Shown here: positions 11,821-20,200 of the stretch, piece after piece | Numbering within the stretch: the first letter of the stretch is position 1 | Layout: each line of letters opens with the position of its first letter | NCBI GenBank assembly: GCA_033026295.1 | Contig: CM065182.1 | Span: 18,412,215-18,476,214 of the forward strand | Length of the DNA stretch: 64,000 nt | From: Channa striata | Lineage: Eukaryota; Chordata; Actinopteri; Anabantiformes; Channidae | Reading direction: 5' to 3' | Notes under the pieces: model-generated | The model's database searches: none | What the model was told of the DNA's origin: nothing | What the model saw: the letters and a program-made list of their open reading frames with translations, nothing else | Position numbers and translations under genes: made by a program

Positions 11821-13866
11821 TAATTCGTTTGCCAATCTTTTATGGAAAAGTACCAAACATTTGTTTTCTTCTTCTCTTTGTAGTCCCTCGGGAGGTTTAA
11901 ATTTCATTGATCACATTGTGGGAAACCAGCCGGATGATCAAATGGTGCCAATTTCGGACTGGTAAGGCTCATGTTTGATGGCACATACGCACAGGCCTCA
12001 CACAGCCGACACATGGGCCAAAAGGACAAGTAAACACGCTGGACCCAGTCACTCCACCTCGGTCAGGAGGTTAAACGTTAGTGCAGACAGTCAAAAACTG
12101 GCCCCACTACAACATCACTGATTTATAAAACCTCAAGAGCAAATTTGGCTTTAAAAAAAATCGGCTACAGCAGGAGAGACAAATTCAGTTCCAGCCAAAG
12201 AAAAGGCTTGTTTGTTCAGCTTATCAATAGATTTAGTGTTTGTGTTTCTTAATTCCAGGTATCAGAACTGTTTGTTGTTCCACCGGTTCTGGTCAATAGA
12301 CGACAAACAGATCCACACGCAGTACAGTGCACTGAGGTCCATAGTTGTGGCTAACTATGAAGAAACCATCAAGATGCCCATCAACGAGCCTGCCATTGGG
12401 AAGAAAAAGTCCCAAATCCAGGTGTGACTTCTGATTCTTTTAGTAATAAAGCATCCTGATAGTCTGTTTCACTGGCTGTGGGCCTTTCACAGACTTTTGA
12501 TATGTAAAATATGAGATCCACAGAGGTTCAAGGAGCAGCTTTGCTAAATGAATAGTTTTTAATAAAATCAATTTGGAACGACTGTGTTTGCAACCTTGTC
12601 CCAGAGCGTCCTTTTCCAACCATCTGTGCCCTTACAGGAATACGTGGACTACAACGGGGGACCAGGTGTTCAGCACATCGCCCTAAACACGTCCAACATC
12701 ATCCAAACTGTGAGACTTCGAAGGTTCCTTTTATTAATATTCCATGTTAATCCACAGATCTCTGCTCCATCCTCCTTTTCTTTGTCCTAAAACAGATAGA
12801 GAACCTACGAGCCCGAGGGATGGAGTTCCTCGCAGCACCCGACACCTATTATGACACCCTGCGGCAGAAACTCAAAACAGCCAAGATCAAGGTGAAAGAG
12901 GACCTTGACCACTTACAGGTGAGGAGACACATTTTGTCTCTTTAAAATGATGTAGAGACTTTTAAAAATTGTGTATCAAAAACATTAAGTACCTGTGTTT
13001 TCTTTAAGGACCTGAAAATCTTAGTTGACTTTGATGACAAGGGCTACCTCCTCCAGATCTTTACCAAACCTGTGCAGGACAGACCAACGCTTTTCTTGGA
13101 GGTCATTCAGCGACACAATCACTTTGTAAGTGACCGGTCAGACTCAGGGTCTTTTAACATTTACGTCACTGTCACATACAAGCCGTCACTGTTTAAAGAG
13201 CAGAGCCACTGGCACACCTGTTTACAGCTCCCAACCAGTGTGAAACATACAACAGTAGCCCACTCGTAAAAGCTCAGTAAATCTATCACAGATACAGATT
13301 AAAAGGCATGTGCTTCACAGCGACAGGGGTCTTTGGGTTGGATTGCTCCCTGTGGCACTACATTCATAACACCCGGCAGCCATTCTGCTTGTCAGAACAG
13401 GCATGTCCTGTCACTCCCCAGCGTTTCACAGTCTACAGATGTGGATACAATGCATGAAAGTGAGAAACTGAATCTGAACCACAGCAAAGAATCTCTCAGC
13501 ACAACCCCCAACACTTGATCTTTTTGATTATCTATGAAAATATTTACATGATTCATCTGCAAGCTCCCTGTCAGGGCGCAGTAGATGTTTGAACCCTGTG
13601 AGAATATTTATCTGCCGTTTGTAATCCAACATCAAAGCGCTGAACAGCTCGAACTGTGAGGGAGAGAAGATCCCCAGAGCCATAAGAAATGACACAGAAG
13701 ACGGCAGATCTCTGGGTAATTAGCCATCTGTGTGTGTCTGTTCTTTCTCCAGGGCTTTGGGGCAGGAAATTTCAAGTCTCTTTTTGAGGCTATTGAGAAG
13801 GACCAAGACGCCAGGGGCAACCTCACTGTGCTGACACCCGAAGGGCAGGCCAAAGCCTTCTACTGA
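6066..13866 (+). CDS. hpd: 4-hydroxyphenylpyruvate dioxygenase, complete, 14 coding exons
   Basis: Encodes the Fe(II) dioxygenase that converts 4-hydroxyphenylpyruvate to homogentisate, the second step of tyrosine breakdown, a soluble enzyme of liver and kidney in vertebrates. Exons: 6066-6068, 6241-6267, 6494-6556, 7974-8078, 8170-8212, 8295-8377, 10448-10537, 10631-10737, 11884-11961, 12259-12421, 12638-12709, 12796-12918, 13009-13125, 13753-13866. They sum to 1188 nt, 395 residues plus stop, close to the 393 of human HPD recalled from memory. All junction phases agree. The iron ligands are visible as His184 (in IDHIVGNQ), His267 (in GVQHIAL) and Glu350 (in FLEVIQRH), each one residue beyond the human positions. 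Other family blocks seen are SREVVSHVIKQ, SIVVANYEE and GFGAGNF. The start is the only ATG that joins in frame to exon 2 with the family N-terminus. Oddities are an ATG-only first exon, a GC donor in intron 5, and Phe instead of human Gln before GFGAGNF. Identity is secure; exon 7's acceptor is the least certain boundary. Confidence 0.97.
6241..6267 (+). CDS. hpd: hpd coding exon 2 (27-nt microexon)
   Basis: Nine codons, TSYTDKGEK, between the acceptor TTCTTTTCAG and the donor GTAAGA. Phase 0 at both ends. It is too short to be found without homology to HPD. Confidence 0.92.
6494..6556 (+). CDS. hpd: hpd coding exon 3
   Basis: Twenty-one codons, including FHHVTFWVGNAKQ, the first strand of the N-terminal vicinal-oxygen-chelate domain. 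Acceptor TTTTGTCTTTTAG, donor GTCAGT, phase 0 at both ends. Confidence 0.95.
6774..7348. mobile_element. hAT-type MITE in hpd intron 3
   Basis: The element starts CAGTGTTGAG and ends CCCCAACACTG, so its termini are inverted (CAGTGTTG/CAACACTG). It is flanked by a perfect 8-bp direct repeat CAAGTCAG at 6766-6773 and 7349-7356. The interior is rich in GTAACT/AGTTAC words, as in a common teleost nonautonomous hAT family. There is no transposase reading frame in its 575 bases, so it moved in trans if at all. An 8-bp target duplication is the hAT superfamily signature. Confidence 0.88.
7974..8078 (+). CDS. hpd: hpd coding exon 4
   Basis: Thirty-five codons with MGFEPFAYKGLETGSREV and VVSHVIKQ, near-identical to human HPD. 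Acceptor CCTTTGCAG, donor GTATGC, phase 0. A 142-codon antisense reading frame over 7632-8060 is only its shadow. Confidence 0.96.
8170..8212 (+). CDS. hpd: hpd coding exon 5, GC splice donor
   Basis: Encodes IIFAFESPLNPGNE plus the first base of the next codon. The exon ends AAG followed by GCAAGT, the usual context of GC donors. The nearby GT (GTTATC) would create an in-frame stop after joining to exon 6, with either of the two possible acceptors there. Confidence 0.92.
8295..8377 (+). CDS. hpd: hpd coding exon 6
   Basis: Begins AG to complete a Glu codon, then MGEHLIKHGDSVKDVAF and QVEDCDFLVK, matching human EMGDHLVKHGDGVKDIAF. Acceptor CTTTTTTCAG, donor GTAAAA, ends in phase 0. Confidence 0.95.
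8741..8880. promoter_or_regulatory. CpG-rich palindrome cluster in hpd intron 6
   Basis: Nine CpG dinucleotides fall within 8761-8820 in an otherwise CpG-poor intron. Three dyad-symmetric sites follow in 70 bases: GTGACGT...ACGTCAC (8776-8795, two CRE-like half sites), GCACGTACGTGC (8807-8818, perfect) and GTTCCCATGGGAAC (8829-8842, perfect). This could be an intronic enhancer or alternative promoter; no transcript evidence is available. Confidence 0.4.
9935..10085. repeat. Dispersed repeat, ACTCAAGTAAAAGT family
   Basis: TTACTCAAGTAAAAGTATGA with repeated AAAGT/AAGTA words, also seen near 20.86 kb (ATACTCAAGTAAAAGTGTAT). A similar AAAAGT-rich stretch is at 10.89-11.03 kb. It lies in hpd intron 6. 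The type of element is unknown. Confidence 0.5.
10448..10537 (+). CDS. hpd: hpd coding exon 7
   Basis: Thirty codons starting TAKDRGAVIVKEPWVEQD, matching human ARERGAKIMREPWVEQD. The donor is GTACGT. The acceptor CTCCACTGACAG keeps phase 0 with exon 6; an alternative AG four bases downstream would break the frame. Confidence 0.9.
10631..10737 (+). CDS. hpd: hpd coding exon 8
   Basis: Encodes YGDTTHTLIEYLGPYKGLFL and on to SLLDKL, with two bases of a split Leu codon at the end. Acceptor CGTCCCCAG, donor GTGAGT. Confidence 0.95.
10811..10834. repeat. (GT)12 microsatellite
   Basis: Uninterrupted GT dinucleotides in hpd intron 8. Confidence 0.95.
10885..11030. repeat. AAAAGT-rich repeat remnant in hpd intron 8
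   Basis: Contains AAAGTGCTGC, GGTAAAAGTGCAGAAGTACT and AAAAGTAAACGTACTTG. It looks like a diverged relative of the copy at 9.94-10.08 kb. Confidence 0.35.
11391..11445 (-). repeat. Short remnant of a teleost dispersed repeat
   Basis: Contains GTCGCTTTGGACAAAAGTGT followed by CTTCCAAATGACTAAATG. This is the reverse complement of the core near 46.8 kb in this window (CTTTTGTCCAAAGCCACTTA), so the two are diverged copies in opposite orientation. Confidence 0.6.
11478..11515. mobile_element. Tc1/mariner-like terminal remnant
   Basis: ATGCAAACTTTTGCACCCAA then CTG followed by TA. Its reverse complement, CAGTTGGGTGCAAAAGTTTG, is nearly the same as the sequence starting at 45739 (CAGCTGGGTGTAAAAGCTTG). 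Termini of CAG...CTG next to TA are typical of Tc1 elements. Only this end is clear here. Confidence 0.55.
11781..11818. repeat. (AT)19 microsatellite
   Basis: Uninterrupted AT dinucleotides in hpd intron 8, about 65 bases upstream of exon 9. Confidence 0.95.
11884..11961 (+). CDS. hpd: hpd coding exon 9 (first iron ligand)
   Basis: Completes Leu174, then PSGGLNFIDHIVGNQPDDQ, carrying the first metal-binding histidine (His184). Acceptor TTCTCTTTGTAG, donor GTAAGG. It ends inside the Trp codon TG|G. Confidence 0.96.
12259..12421 (+). CDS. hpd: hpd coding exon 10
   Basis: The longest exon (163 nt), with FHRFWSIDDKQIHTQYSALR, SIVVANYEE and MPINEPAIGKKKSQIQ, all conserved in HPD. Acceptor TTAATTCCAG, donor GTGTGA, ends in phase 0. 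Confidence 0.96.
12638..12709 (+). CDS. hpd: hpd coding exon 11 (second iron ligand)
   Basis: Twenty-four codons, EYVDYNGGPGVQHIALNT and following. The histidine of VQHIAL (His267) is the second iron ligand. Acceptor TGCCCTTACAG, donor GTGAGA, phase 0. Confidence 0.96.
12796..12918 (+). CDS. hpd: hpd coding exon 12
   Basis: Forty-one codons including LRARGMEFLAAPDTYYDTL and RQKLKTAKIKVKEDLDHLQ, matching human LRERGLEFLSVPSTYYKQL. Acceptor TCCTAAAACAG, donor GTGAGG, phase 0. Confidence 0.95.
13009..13125 (+). CDS. hpd: hpd coding exon 13 (third iron ligand)
   Basis: Thirty-nine codons, DLKILVDFDDKGYLLQIFTK then DRPTLFLEVIQRHNHF. Glu350 in FLEVIQ is the third iron ligand. Acceptor TTTTCTTTAAG, donor GTAAGT. 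The last codon is TTT (Phe) where human has Gln. Confidence 0.95.
13753..13866 (+). CDS. hpd: hpd coding exon 14 and stop
   Basis: Encodes GFGAGNFKSLFEAIEKDQ and ends EGQAKAFY then TGA. GFGAGNF is the conserved C-terminal HPD block. Acceptor TTCTTTCTCCAG. Confidence 0.96.
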   Translation, partial: GFGAGNFKSLFEAIEKDQDARGNLTVLTPEGQAKAFY

Positions 13867-13985
13867 TCGTTTCACATAGAGTCAACAACCCCCAGAAATA
13901 GTGTATGAAAAATAAATTAACATTGTTGAATGTTTTCATCTCCATCACCTATGCTTTAATAAACTGTAGTTGATGGGTTACCCGT
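13867..13985 (+). terminator. hpd: hpd 3' UTR with two poly(A) signals
   Basis: Canonical AATAAA hexamers lie at 13911-13916 and 13958-13963, 45 and 92 bases after the stop codon. This implies a very short 3' UTR. The exact cleavage site is not visible; the right limit given is a guess. Confidence 0.7.
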
Positions 13986-14062
13986 TCTTTGGCCAAATAG
14001 AGAGTCCTATGTTAATCTGGATCTGTGTTTTGGAAAAAATGGTCAAAGATGTTAAAGAAATT

Positions 14063-14175
14063 AAAGGAACAGTTTGACATTTTGGGAAATAGGTGATGTA
14101 ATTTGTAGGAGATAGTTTGGAACAGAGATTCTGTCATATGTGTAGGCTGCTGTAAGTATCAGCTTTCAGCTTATC
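14063..14175. repeat. Dispersed repeat copy, GTTTGACATTTTGGGAAAT family
   Basis: The word AGTTTGACATTTTGGGAAAT recurs with one mismatch near 56.5 kb, with a third weaker copy near 26.25 kb. It lies between the hpd and RNF43 3' ends. Confidence 0.65.
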
Positions 14176-14504
14176 AGCATCTTGGACACATTACATGTGT
14201 TACAGCAAGTAAGACAGTCTTTGGTCAAAATATATTCTGTCACATATTTCGAAAAAAAAGTTTCAAATCAGCTTCAAATTAACTTATACACAGTACGAGA
14301 ATAAATAAACACACAATCACGTCATTGTAACAATTTAACTGTTTCTTCAAAGTGCAAGAATTACAAGAGCACAAATGGCAAAGAAGGTCATAGTGTGTCT
14401 ACAAATCACATCACCGGGTGCTTTGGGAAATATCTCAACAAAAGATTGTATCTGTTATGACTAAACATATAACATACTATACAGTCACAAAAAAAAAGTT
14501 CACA

Positions 14505-15048
14505 CAAAGGTTTTATTTAAAAATAATTTATTTGCATATAATTGGAATGAAGACAGGTTGATACATCTGTGATGGCACTGGACAGTTTCCATATAGGGAC
14601 ATTCAGTCTATACAGAAACCACTCTTTCAAACCTGGACAATATGGATAAATATATTAGTAAATAAATATATTTGTGACATGTCACTATATTGAAATGTTC
14701 TATTATATATAAAATACAACACTATTTCATTTGTTTTTGTTTTTCTCCTGTTGTACACAAAATATCCAAAATATACTGACACATCCCTTACGGTTCTGGA
14801 GGGATTTTGTTTTCTTACTCTATTAGAAAAGGCAGTTTCAGCACATTATTCTTGCAAAACATAACAAAACAAACATAAACAATACAAAGAGAAAGATCTT
14901 GAACAGGATGAAAACACATCAGATATTCTGCAGCAATGACGAAATACTTAAATTTTTCTCATGCTGATGGTTAGAGTCTTGTCTATGTCTATATATGTAT
15001 GTATATATATGTGTGTGTGTGTATATGTGTGTGTGTGTATATATATAT

Positions 15049-15117
<69 letters not shown>

Positions 15118-17258
15118 GTGCCCAGGTGTAGTTTTAATTCAGTCATTACCATCTCAGTCTCAGACTGTTTGGGCTTAAATGTAATAAGGCAAAGATACTT
15201 TTAGCTAGAGGAGAATGTGTTGACACATTCAAAGTGAGGTATCGGTATCAGGTGTATTTTGTCTAAAAAGATAGAATCCAAAATTCTTTCCACATTAGTT
15301 CTAGCATTTAAATTAGATGCAACTGTGAGATTTAAGGCGAGGGGCGAAACAGGAAAAAGGCACAACACACGTTTCTTACAAGTTCACTGTGTTCAAGATT
15401 TTACCTCTTTGGTTAGACAGGTAAGAGCTTAGTGTGTTGGGAGGATCCTTGTTTAAGATTATGAATAGTATGAAAGAATAAGGCACATGTAAGGCTTTAG
15501 TAAGTGCTACTGGTTGCTTTGCAATACCCATAAGCTCTTTATCTGCTGTTTGTGCTGAACTAAACTGTATCTGCAATCTGACTGTAAAGAAATTTCCTTT
15601 CACATTTTCATTGAGCCTTTAAGGAAAAGCCCACAGTACAACAGAATTGGCAAAACTTTGATCTCAGATTATGTAGTGTTATACATGTGAGCATAATGGC
15701 AAATATAAAGAAGCGATCACAGATGGCACAATGAGGTCGACTTTTACTGTAGGCTTATCTACAACGTTTCCGTGAACAGTATCATTTAAAAATCTATTTT
15801 CAATACTTTATCTGACTTTTGATTTAAGGTGGATTCTTCTTCAAGGGCTGTAAGCTGAAATTCAGGGATTGGCAATGAACTTGTACCGTGATAGATGATT
15901 TTTCACTGATTTGGGTATTATAACTGCAGCTAAGAAGATTTCTTTCCATTTTTGAATATTTATGTTCCTGAGACATTTCTCAGATATAGTTGGAAGACCA
16001 CAGCAAGCTTTTTAAGCTAAAAACTGACGTTTGGACCTGTAAGATCTACCAAGCATGGCTTTATTCCACTTATATCATTAATATCATAGAGTTACCATGT
16101 ATATTCTATCGTTGCAGTTTAGAACATGTTTCTAAAGCTTTAGGTGCTGGAAGACAACAAGCCAGTCTGTCCTTTTTTTCATTGGGATACACGGGGTGTA
16201 AGGAGCAGAGGATGTGGTTTCTGATCATTCTGATCAAATAACAAACATGTGAAGTAACGGCTGGCAAGAGAAAGCCCAAGAATGTGACAATAGCTTGTTA
16301 TGACAATGGCATATTCAGTCAAACTGGTTCATTTTGAGAGGTGAAAAAAATTACAGACTTAAAAAAACAAACAAAGAAAATTATCCAAAACACACAAACA
16401 TCTTTAAAACAGCTGCCATTATTGAAATAATGAAAACAAGGCCCATGCAAGGGTCAGCAACCTCAGTGAATGCTCGTTGTTTGAGGGGCTGAGCATCAAC
16501 TTTTCTCTCCGTTTATATGAAGAAGATAATGATAGTTGGGTTTATGGAAGCTACATGGTTGTTACACACACACAGACGCACACACATGCAGGCGCACATT
16601 AAAAAAACAAAGTCACTACAGCAGTACCTTTAAAGACCCCGTGTGTGAGGCATGTTAAGAGATCTGAGCTGAGGTAGGCTGGAGAGAAAAGCTTCTCTAA
16701 GCTGAGACTGGACTCAGCGAAGGAAGACCAGGATCACAGAGTGAAAATTGAGTACCTCTAAGATAAATCAAGTTATTCCGTAATCGAGTGAGCAATGCTG
16801 TGATGGCATCTCACTTCACGAGGGCTCAACACCCTAAGCAAGGATCATTCGTTAGTTGTCACTAAGGAGCATGGAACTTGTGATATCATGTCAGTAATGA
16901 ATATTGTTCCTATTGCTGATTAGGAAAAACACAGAAAAACCTTTGTGGTACATGAGTTGCTTCCCCAGCAACCCCGTCTCGAATATTTAAGCCAATCCCT
17001 CAATTTAGATCTTACATTTTATGACGGTTGCAGCATTTCTTTTTCAGAATCTAATCTCAAAAATGTTACTTTTCATAATAACTCTGCTAAAAGAGCATGT
17101 GAGCTTTCCTGGAGGTGGGGTGAGGCAGCTGGAGAATTATCGGAACAGACACATTGCAGGTGGAATTATTGTGGAAGACGTGAGAGCGTTTAGCCAATGT
17201 GGGGCTTGTCCTTTCTGGCTCCTGTGTAGCAGCGTGGTAATAGGGTTGCAACAAATTC
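14505..17258 (-). other. rnf43: Probable rnf43 3' UTR with poly(A) signals
   Basis: On the minus strand AATAAA occurs at 14527-14532 and 14512-14517, followed by a U-rich stretch. No coding exon was recognised between these and the stop at 17259. If both belong to RNF43 the 3' UTR is about 2.7 kb. The end point is inferred; an earlier cleavage site cannot be excluded. Confidence 0.45.
14990..15117. repeat. Compound (TA/GT)(CA)(TA) dinucleotide tract, self-complementary
   Basis: A left arm of GT and TA dinucleotides (14990-15050) is followed directly by (CA) to about 15097 and (TA) to 15117. The two arms are complementary, so the tract can fold back as a hairpin. It lies in the probable RNF43 3' UTR. 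Confidence 0.9.
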
Positions 17259-17284
17259 TCACACACCAGACTCCTCTTCTGATC
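17259..17284 (-). CDS. rnf43: rnf43 last coding exon (26 nt) and stop
   Basis: Acceptor TGTGTCCCCAG, then GA completes Gly, and SEEESGV ends at TGA. The joined end, YCQTLHHNQGSEEESGV, aligns with human [20 protein letters not shown], which also starts its last block with GSEEE. Phase agrees exactly with the preceding donor. Confidence 0.85.
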
Positions 17285-20200
17285 CTGGGGACACACAAGT
17301 GGCAACAGTCAGGGACTCAAAGAAGACACTTCTGCAAAACCGTATTTCAGGTAGCAAACCCTGCAAGCTACACGAGTGTTTTCAAATCAACAGAAATGAT
17401 ACCTGCTGTAAGATGTCATGAATGATCCTTTAAGACAAGCATTACATTATAAAGAAAAAAAACAAGTGAGGCACCCACCCTGATTGTGGTGTAATGTTTG
17501 GCAGTATAAACAAATGTCTGTGTTGCACTCAGCAGCAGGACCGTGGTGGAACCTGCAGGCTGGCCTGTCCTTAGTTCCAGGTCCGAGCAGCTGAGGCTCT
17601 GAGCGGGCCTGCTGCACCCGTTTTTGCCACACAACATGAGTCCCTGCGCAGCAAGGCCAGTCCTCCATCCCTCCAGAGTCCAGAATGAGGGGCACAGGGA
17701 CTAAGGCGGGATGCAGCTCAGGAGGAGAGCAGCAAAAGCCCGGGCCCTGGCCGTAGTGAATGTGGATGCTTCGGTCATCCTGCAGATCCAAGCTCTGGTG
17801 AAAGCGAACAGTGGGGCCATCAAGGACACAGCCACCCACTCGCCCAAGAGGAGCAGGTGGGTGTCCATGCCCCTGATGACAGCAGTGGGGTTGGATCTGT
17901 AAGGAAATCGGGGACACCAGCACAGGTGTTCCTGTGGGACTGCTGGGCTCATGGTCCTGACACTCTGTCTGTCCATGGCTGGGTCGATCTGTGGGGTCTG
18001 CTTTTGGGCACTGGCAGGGGCTATGCTTAGGGGGGCACACAGGCGAGTCCTTGTCCAGAACAAGAGCAGCAGGTGCAGGAGCAGCAGCGGTGGCCCCCTG
18101 CTCCTCATCTGAGCCTCTGCTCTGTCCATGGCCTAGCTCCCCCTCCTCATAGTGGTGGTGTCTGTGGCGGTGGTAGTGAATGTGGCTGAACACAGTCTGT
18201 GGCTGTTCTTCAGGCAAGCCTGCTTTGTTCACCACAGAGTCCAGAGACCTGGGCCGGGCATGGCCACCAGCCTCCAGGCTGTTCTTCCGGGGCGCGTGGC
18301 CAGTCCCCGGCCCGTAATACACAAATGGATCGTAGTCACTACTCAGAGAGCTACGGAAGGTGGACCAGCTGCCATAAACTCCCTGCAGGGACACGTCAGT
18401 ACAGTTAAGAACTGAGTCGCTGGAGGAGCCGTGGCAAGGCCCCGAGCTAGAGTCACTCGCTGGTCCATCGGCCAAGTATCCACTGCGTTCTGTGTGGTAG
18501 CTGCCACCTGAGCAGCTGCCCTCATCCTGCCGGCTGAGAGCTGGTGCTCCACGGGTGTGTGGTGTGACAGAGGCAGTGTGCTGCAGTCTTGAGCTGGAGG
18601 CACTGCGCTGAGCCGAACAGGATGAGCGATAGTTGTGGCAGGCCCGCCGAGACGTGTAGTGGTGAGTGGAAGACCTGCAGTTACCACTCATTCTGTAGGG
18701 CCTACCAAGACCTTCTGCAGTAAGATGGTAGCCACAGCTGGAACCAAGCGGCCGGCTGGCTAGGAATCGTAATGTTTGGGTGTCCATGGGGGAGGAGCCG
18801 CTGTAGTGGCCCAGAGGGGGATAGGGTCCAGACGGTCCATGAGGATAATGGGGCCGCATAGAGAAGGGGATAGCATGCTGAGGGAAGGGGTGGCTGTGTG
18901 GGCTGCTGTAGGGCTGAGAATGCAGGAAGCTTTGGCTTTGCTCCGAACTCTGCTGGAGTCTGCTCCTCTGGGGCTGGCGGTCTGTCCCTGTAGAGAGCAG
19001 CAGCAGTTAGAGCACACAGGGTTAAATGGTCAATGGTCTGCACTTATATAGCGCTCAAAGCGCTTTACACTGCAGCTGGCCGACGCTCACCAGGAGCAAC
19101 TAAGCTGGGTTCAGTGTCTCGCTCAAAGACACTTTGACATGTGACCAGAGGAGCTGGGGATCGGATACAGAGGTCGCACAGGTAGTTACCTCTATTAGCA
19201 GATCACTTATCAAATCTGATTCACAGAAGGGCTCAGAGATTCATTTTGAGAAAACACACCAACGCTGTTATTACGAAACATTTTGTACTTATTTAAACAG
19301 CGAATTTAAATATTTAATAAGATCAAAACTTTTCAGAATTTTTTTTGATTCACAGCAAAGTGGGAAGTTTCACAACTTGCTTAAAACTAATCCCCAGAGT
19401 AAGCTTGCACTCACCCATGATGTTGTGCATGCAGAGGGGACATGTACGGTGCTGCAGCAGCCAGGGATCAACACAGTCTTTATGGAACTCATGGGCACAG
19501 GAGATGATCCTCAAATGCTGGGATGAGAATCATAAACAAATGAGAAATTAGGTAACTAACAAGCACTGCTAAATCTGCATATACACCTTTTTCACTCTCC
19601 CCACTCCTACCTGCCCTTCCTGGAACTCTTCCAGGCATATGGCACAGACGGGGCTTGAGTTGGAGCTGCTGGCTGACCCCCAGGCCCCACGGTGGTGCTG
19701 GGAACCCGAGCAGCCCTGAGAGCTGTAGGTTTTGGTCTCTAGCCGGCTAATGGCTCGCATGGTCTGCTGATGGACAGAGTCCTGCACAAGGGACAAGGGG
19801 GAAGAAGGGGACAGTTAGAAAAACTCCAGATGGATTGTGCGTCCAAATCAATAACAAACCACTAGCCTATCTGCCATTGTAAGCGTTTAAAAATCGGGTC
19901 AATTTAGGAGTTAATTGTACTCACCCACGTTCTGTTGGACTTGCACTTGTAGCGGAAAGCGAAGATTAGGACGATGGTTAGAACAGCTAGGACTATTGTG
20001 AGCAGGATGCCCACATCATAATTTGGCTGGGAAGAGGAAAGATTGACAGAGAGCAAATGTGTAATTATTTGTAGTAACTCTAATACTCTGTAGTAACTAC
20101 AAAGACTCTTGTGGGAGCTCATGATACAGATATGTGTTCACTTTACTGCTTACCCATCTTGGTGGCTCCACCAGGACCTCAATAAGAACTTTGGCCTCCT

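Noticed and set aside
14919..15204. Reading frames of Cys-Val and His-Thr repeats
   Set aside because: Translation of the dinucleotide microsatellite, not coding.
17447..17478. C-terminal extension of the rnf43 tail frame ending LTCFFSL
   Set aside because: It lies beyond a phase-matched donor; splicing to 17284 gives a tail homologous to human RNF43.
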